NCBI GenBank assembly: GCA_007026445.1
Contig: VDMD01000004.1
Coordinates: forward strand, 806,001 to 870,000
From: Schizophyllum amplum
Lineage: Eukaryota; Basidiomycota; Agaricomycetes; Agaricales; Schizophyllaceae
Length of the DNA stretch: 64,000 nucleotides
Reading direction: 5' to 3'
Shown here: piece after piece, positions 60,451 to 64,000 of the stretch
Layout of the letters: each line of letters opens with the position of its first letter
Position numbering within the stretch: the first letter of the stretch is position 1
Program-made: the position numbers and the translations under genes
The notes under the pieces: generated by a model
What the model saw: only the letters and a program-made list of their open reading frames with translations
Databases searched by the model: none
What the model was told of the DNA's origin: nothing

Positions 60451-61972
60451 CTACGCGAAGATCCACCACCCGGCGAAGAACAAACCGAAAATGATGCCTA
60501 AGGCTCGCGCCACAATCACGACTACCAGCGCCTTACGCACCGCGGCGTAGTACGTACTGAGAGCCGAGCCGGACCAGTTGATCCTGAGCAGTCTGGTCAG
60601 CCACCGCACCAAACCGACCAAAGACGCTCGAGACAAGCCTAACGTACCTTCTGTCACTCGAACCGCCCGAGCGAACGCTCGACTCCCAGCCGCGCACCAC
60701 TTCCCGGTACCGTCGCCCAAATACCCTGTGACGAGGCCTGTCAGTATGGCGGTGGCAGGCTAAATAGACGTGGCACGCACCAGATCCAGAAGTTGACGTC
60801 GGGGTATGAGAACTTGGGGAACACGCTTGCCAGACTCGGCGCGACGCCCTCTATCCGCAACTCGTCGCCCGCGCGGTAGGGCAGTTGAAGGGGAGACAGC
60901 GGCGCCGGCGTCATGCCACCCCTGCGTAAGTCATCTTCTGCTGGTACCATGTAGGATAGCAGGTCCAACGTCATTCCAAGAGACAGGCCCCACAGCTTGA
61001 GCGTTTGCCGGCGCGCACCGGCGGACGACCCCTTCTCCAGTCGGTTGACGTCGCCGTTGGGGTCGAGGGGCGGCTCGGAGAACGATGGCTCAATGACGAT
61101 CGCGGGGAACTGCATGCTGCCGACGAGAACTTGCACAAGGAGGCGCAGCGCAACAGAGTGCTTGGGCGCCATGCGCGAGGCGGCGTCGACGGTGACGGCG
61201 GACCATTTGGGCGGGGCGACGACAGAGGCAAGCGGTGTCCAGTGAAGGGTCGTCCCGGCAGCGGGATCAGCGGCAGGCGAGTGGGGTGTAAGTTGGAGGA
61301 AGACGAAGGGGGAGAGGATCATGAGGAGGCGCTTGCCGAGAGAGGTGGTAATTTCTCGGTCATCGAGCTGGCCGATGCAGGAATACTCGCGCTCGGCCAG
61401 GTCGATGCCAATCTCCTCCCATGTCTGACGCATGGCTGGGGGAGCCATAAGTATATACTCGAAACTCAGATTGAGGTCTACTCACCGGTGTAATGACCGC
61501 CTTCATCGTCCGGTTCCATGCGACCTCCTGGGAAGGCGACATGTGCCTCGCGGGTGTTCCGCGGCCGGGAGTTGTTCAGGGACGCATCTTCTGCTTGTGC
61601 GTTATCGCGCCGTACGAAAAGGATCTCGGGCCTCGCATTAGGGTCTTTTACCCAGTCAAGATCGAAGAATTCGGTGATGGTGGGCTGAGTAGCGGGAGGA
61701 GGCGGGAGGGAGGCGTTGGGGGCGGGTACGATGCGAATGATGAGCGCTACTGCTGCTCTGCGTGGCTCTGGACGGACGGGGTATCAAGAACAGGCCGCAG
61801 GAGTGTTGGGAGCACGTACGGGTACGGGGCGACGCAATAACGCGCGGTGGCGTCGAGCGAATGCGGTGCAGAGCTCTGGAAAGCGAGGCAATTACGGAGA
61901 GCGGTTTCTCTGCATGGGAGCGTCAGCGTTGTTCGAGACAACGAGCAAGGTGTGTTGCTCACCGTCTGCCAT
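60451..61972 (-). CDS. Nudix hydrolase with C-terminal membrane helix
   Basis: Exons 61972-61963, 61909-61820, 61767-61486, 61435-60781, 60725-60648 and 60583-60451 encode 415 aa. A short basic N-terminus is followed by VALIIRIVPAP and a Nudix box, FPGGRMEPDDEG then AMRQTWEEIGIDL. The box keeps the EExG metal-binding glutamates; the Arg of REUxEE is replaced by Gln (RQTWEE). The box is split by the intron 61485-61436. A later LKLWGLSLGMTLDLL is the WGLT-type motif of CoA-pyrophosphatase-like (Pcd1/NUDT7) enzymes. The C-terminus holds a hydrophobic segment, ALVVVIVARALGIIFGLFFA, likely a membrane anchor. Substrate (CoA or another nucleotide diphosphate) is uncertain. Confidence 0.8.
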
Positions 61973-62722
61973 GATGGTGGGAGGGAAGGACGCGTGTATG
62001 GGATGTCCCCCAACGCTGTCGCTCGCCATTCAGTGTCAGTTCGATCGTCTGCACTTTGGGGCCGCTTAGACCGATCGTGCTCCTCTCCTTCCTCCTGCAA
62101 TGCGGGGCTCCAGCTCTGCTCCAGCCGAATGTCCGCTCCAGCTTAAGCGCTCAGCACTGAAATTAAAGGCCGAATCATCCGACGGAGGACAGTCGCAGTT
62201 CAAGACAGGCGAAGGCCAATGATTCAGAGGTCCCATAAACACCCGTTGTGTTTTCTTCTTAAGTACTTACCTGATGCTGGACTCAGAGGCACTGTCAGGC
62301 TACAGCGCTCTTCGCTATGATACCACAATGTCAGCGATAGATGCATGTCTCCACCACTGTCAGTATATCTCACAGGGTCCTTGTATTTTGGAAGCCCGCG
62401 AGTGAGCACGGTCTAGTATTAGTGTAGCGGTTATCACCCGGGATTCTGATTACATAAGTAAAGATCGGATTCCCGGACTCCTGGCTTGACCTTTGATTCT
62501 GTTTTTTGTATTCCTTCCTTCTTTCTTTCGGCCAAGGGCTGAAGGAAGTATCGATCTCGAATGACAAGGTTCGAAGGCATCTACCTACATGTTCCGGTAC
62601 AAGCAAGTACGGCATGGGTAAAAGGGGGCATTACAAGCAGCTGTACAAATAGGTAGCAATAAAGATATGCAGAGGTCTGAAAGCCGAAAGTGAAGAAGGC
62701 AAGCCAGAGAGAGAAGCATTGA
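61973..62722. other. Intergenic region of 0.75 kb
   Basis: This region is between the Nudix start codon and the stop codon of family member B, both minus-strand. It should contain the Nudix promoter and the 3' UTR of member B. No gene was found. Confidence 0.45.
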
Positions 62723-64000
62723 TCACTGCCACCAACTCATCCACACCCACGGCACCTCGCAAGCCGCGCTAAGCAGGCGGCTGCTCAACTTTGTCAAATC
62801 GCACTGACGCGTCTCGCTTGTCTTCTCGTCGTTCTTCTCCTTCTCCTCTTCGTCCTTGATCGCCGCAGCCACCCTCTCCATCTCCGCCCTCTCCATCTCC
62901 TGCTTCTTCAAATACTCCAGCGCCTTCCACGTCTTCGCCGGCACCATGCACGGCGGCACCGGCCTGCGCTGGGACTTCGCGTGGATGGGCCGACCGCCTG
63001 GGGCGCGCACGCTCTCCATCTCCCGGCGTTGTACCTCTCGGGTGTACACCTTCCGCGCCCGCGCAGCCTGCACGTCCACAACACGTCCCCGCTTCCGCAC
63101 GCCGCACAGGAAGGGATTCAACACGGGCTTGATCTTCCTGGCGACCGGGGAGGGCGAATGACGCCGCATGAGCTCGTCGACGAGGGATGACGGTGGCTCG
63201 GGCATCGGCTCAGGGGAAGAGGAGCGTTGGGCAGAATGCATGCAGCCAAACAGCGATTCGCGGACGGGGGTGTGGGAAATCTCGTCGCGGGGCGGCGACG
63301 GGTGCAGAGCGGCGACAGAGTCATCGAGCAGGCGAAGGGCGTCGTATGCGTTTGAGTTCGTGGGCTGAGGAGGGGCGGGGGGCGCATGAGGCACGAAGGG
63401 GTAGCAGTCGAGGGTGGGCTGGTGACAGGCGAGAGGGGGCGAATGATGTGTCGGAGCGAGCGCCTGCAAGGCGTCCGGGTTGTAGAGCTCGCGAAGCGGA
63501 TGCCATTGTGCCAGGAAGTCAAAGCCAGGCACTACAGCGCCGTCGTCGGAGGTGTCCATTGCGTCCGGGTCGTCGGGGGAAGTGTCCATCGCGTCGTCCT
63601 CAAAAGCCGTGCGATCGACGTTCTGGGGTGTCATCCATTTCGTGCTCTGAGGGCCCATCCAGTTGACGTTCTGAAGCGCCACCGACGGGATGCTCTGTGC
63701 AGCGTCAATGAGCTGTATGTCATTGACAGCAGCACAGCCGCCCACATACCCTCAGACCGACGGCACTGGCGACAGTGGGGTACGCATGAGGGGCGGCGGG
63801 GAGCGCATGCGTGGCGGGAGCAAACGCGCTGCTGGAGGACTCCTGCTAACGTTATGTGAGCCGGTCGTTGTGTAGCACGGCACAAATACGAGCGCACCCC
63901 GGCGCCAAATGCGCTGGCGTTGGCGGCAAAGTTGGTGTTGGGGCGCGCGTCGCCTGCGCCGGCAGGAGGGAAGGCGCTCGCTCGAGCCGGCGGGAATGCG
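62723..64000 (-). CDS. Uncharacterised Pro/Ser-rich protein, family member B (5' end outside window)
   Basis: I do not recognise this protein, but it is a clear paralogue of member A. Visible exons are 64000-63898 (partial), 63842-63750 and 63694-62723. The repeat FPPARASAFPPA occurs in the first. The long last exon has AMDTSPDDPDAMDTSDDG, VVPGFDFLA, HPLRELYNPDAL, APPAPPQPTNSNAYDALRLL, a RRHSPSPVARKIK basic segment, PPCMVPAKTWKALE, a Glu/Lys helix and TRQCDLTKLSSRLLSA ending in VPWVWMSWWQ. Block order and both visible intron positions are the same as in A. It faces A across about 12 kb in inverted orientation. Function unknown; probably a nuclear or otherwise disordered protein, but this is a guess. 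Confidence 0.7.

Overview
This window comes from a filamentous basidiomycete, most likely an Agaricomycete. Genes are dense, on both strands, and cut by many introns of about 45-60 nt with GTRNGT donors. The gene content is fungal housekeeping: MCM5, NPL4, RIC1, IPI3, MTQ2, an Ugo1-like carrier and tricalbin. Most genes were rebuilt exon by exon; exon coordinates are in the evidence fields. Nearly all give reading frames whose summed exon length is divisible by three and whose product matches a known family from end to end.

Layout. 1-12 kb: the 5' end of a short-chain dehydrogenase (partial), a divergent ketol-acid reductoisomerase-like gene, a class C ABC transporter (ABCC-1) and an SRPK-type kinase. 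12.5-21 kb: a PRELI/Ups mitochondrial lipid-transfer protein, RIC1 (Golgi Ypt6/Rab6 exchange factor), an RRM plus zinc-knuckle RNA-binding protein and a small C2H2 zinc-finger protein. 20.8-23 kb: gene-poor DNA with a decayed DEAD-box helicase fragment. 23-28 kb: MCM5, a broken tRNA-Lys and a small two-C2 protein that is a partial copy of the tricalbin gene further right. 28.3-40.1 kb: two tandem ABCC transporters (ABCC-2, ABCC-3), paralogous to ABCC-1. 40.6-47.6 kb: an Ugo1/SLC25A46-like outer-membrane carrier and a tricalbin. 48.5-64 kb: member A of an unrecognised Pro/Ser-rich family, MTQ2, an SDR, IPI3, a CYS3/MetR-type bZIP, NPL4, a Nudix hydrolase, and member B of the unrecognised family running off the right edge.

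The genes do not form one pathway. The main local theme is gene duplication: three ABCC paralogues with very different intron loads (17, 26 and 8), a tricalbin-derived C2 gene beside the ABCC pair, and the two members of the unrecognised family about 12 kb apart in inverted orientation. Five single-base homopolymer deletions break otherwise intact genes (two in MCM5, one each in ABCC-2, ABCC-3 and the second SDR). This looks more like sequence error than gene death. No convincing new multi-gene system was found. The least explained items are the A/B family, a one-nucleotide exon predicted in ABCC-2, the divergent KARI-like enzyme and the interrupted tRNA-Lys.
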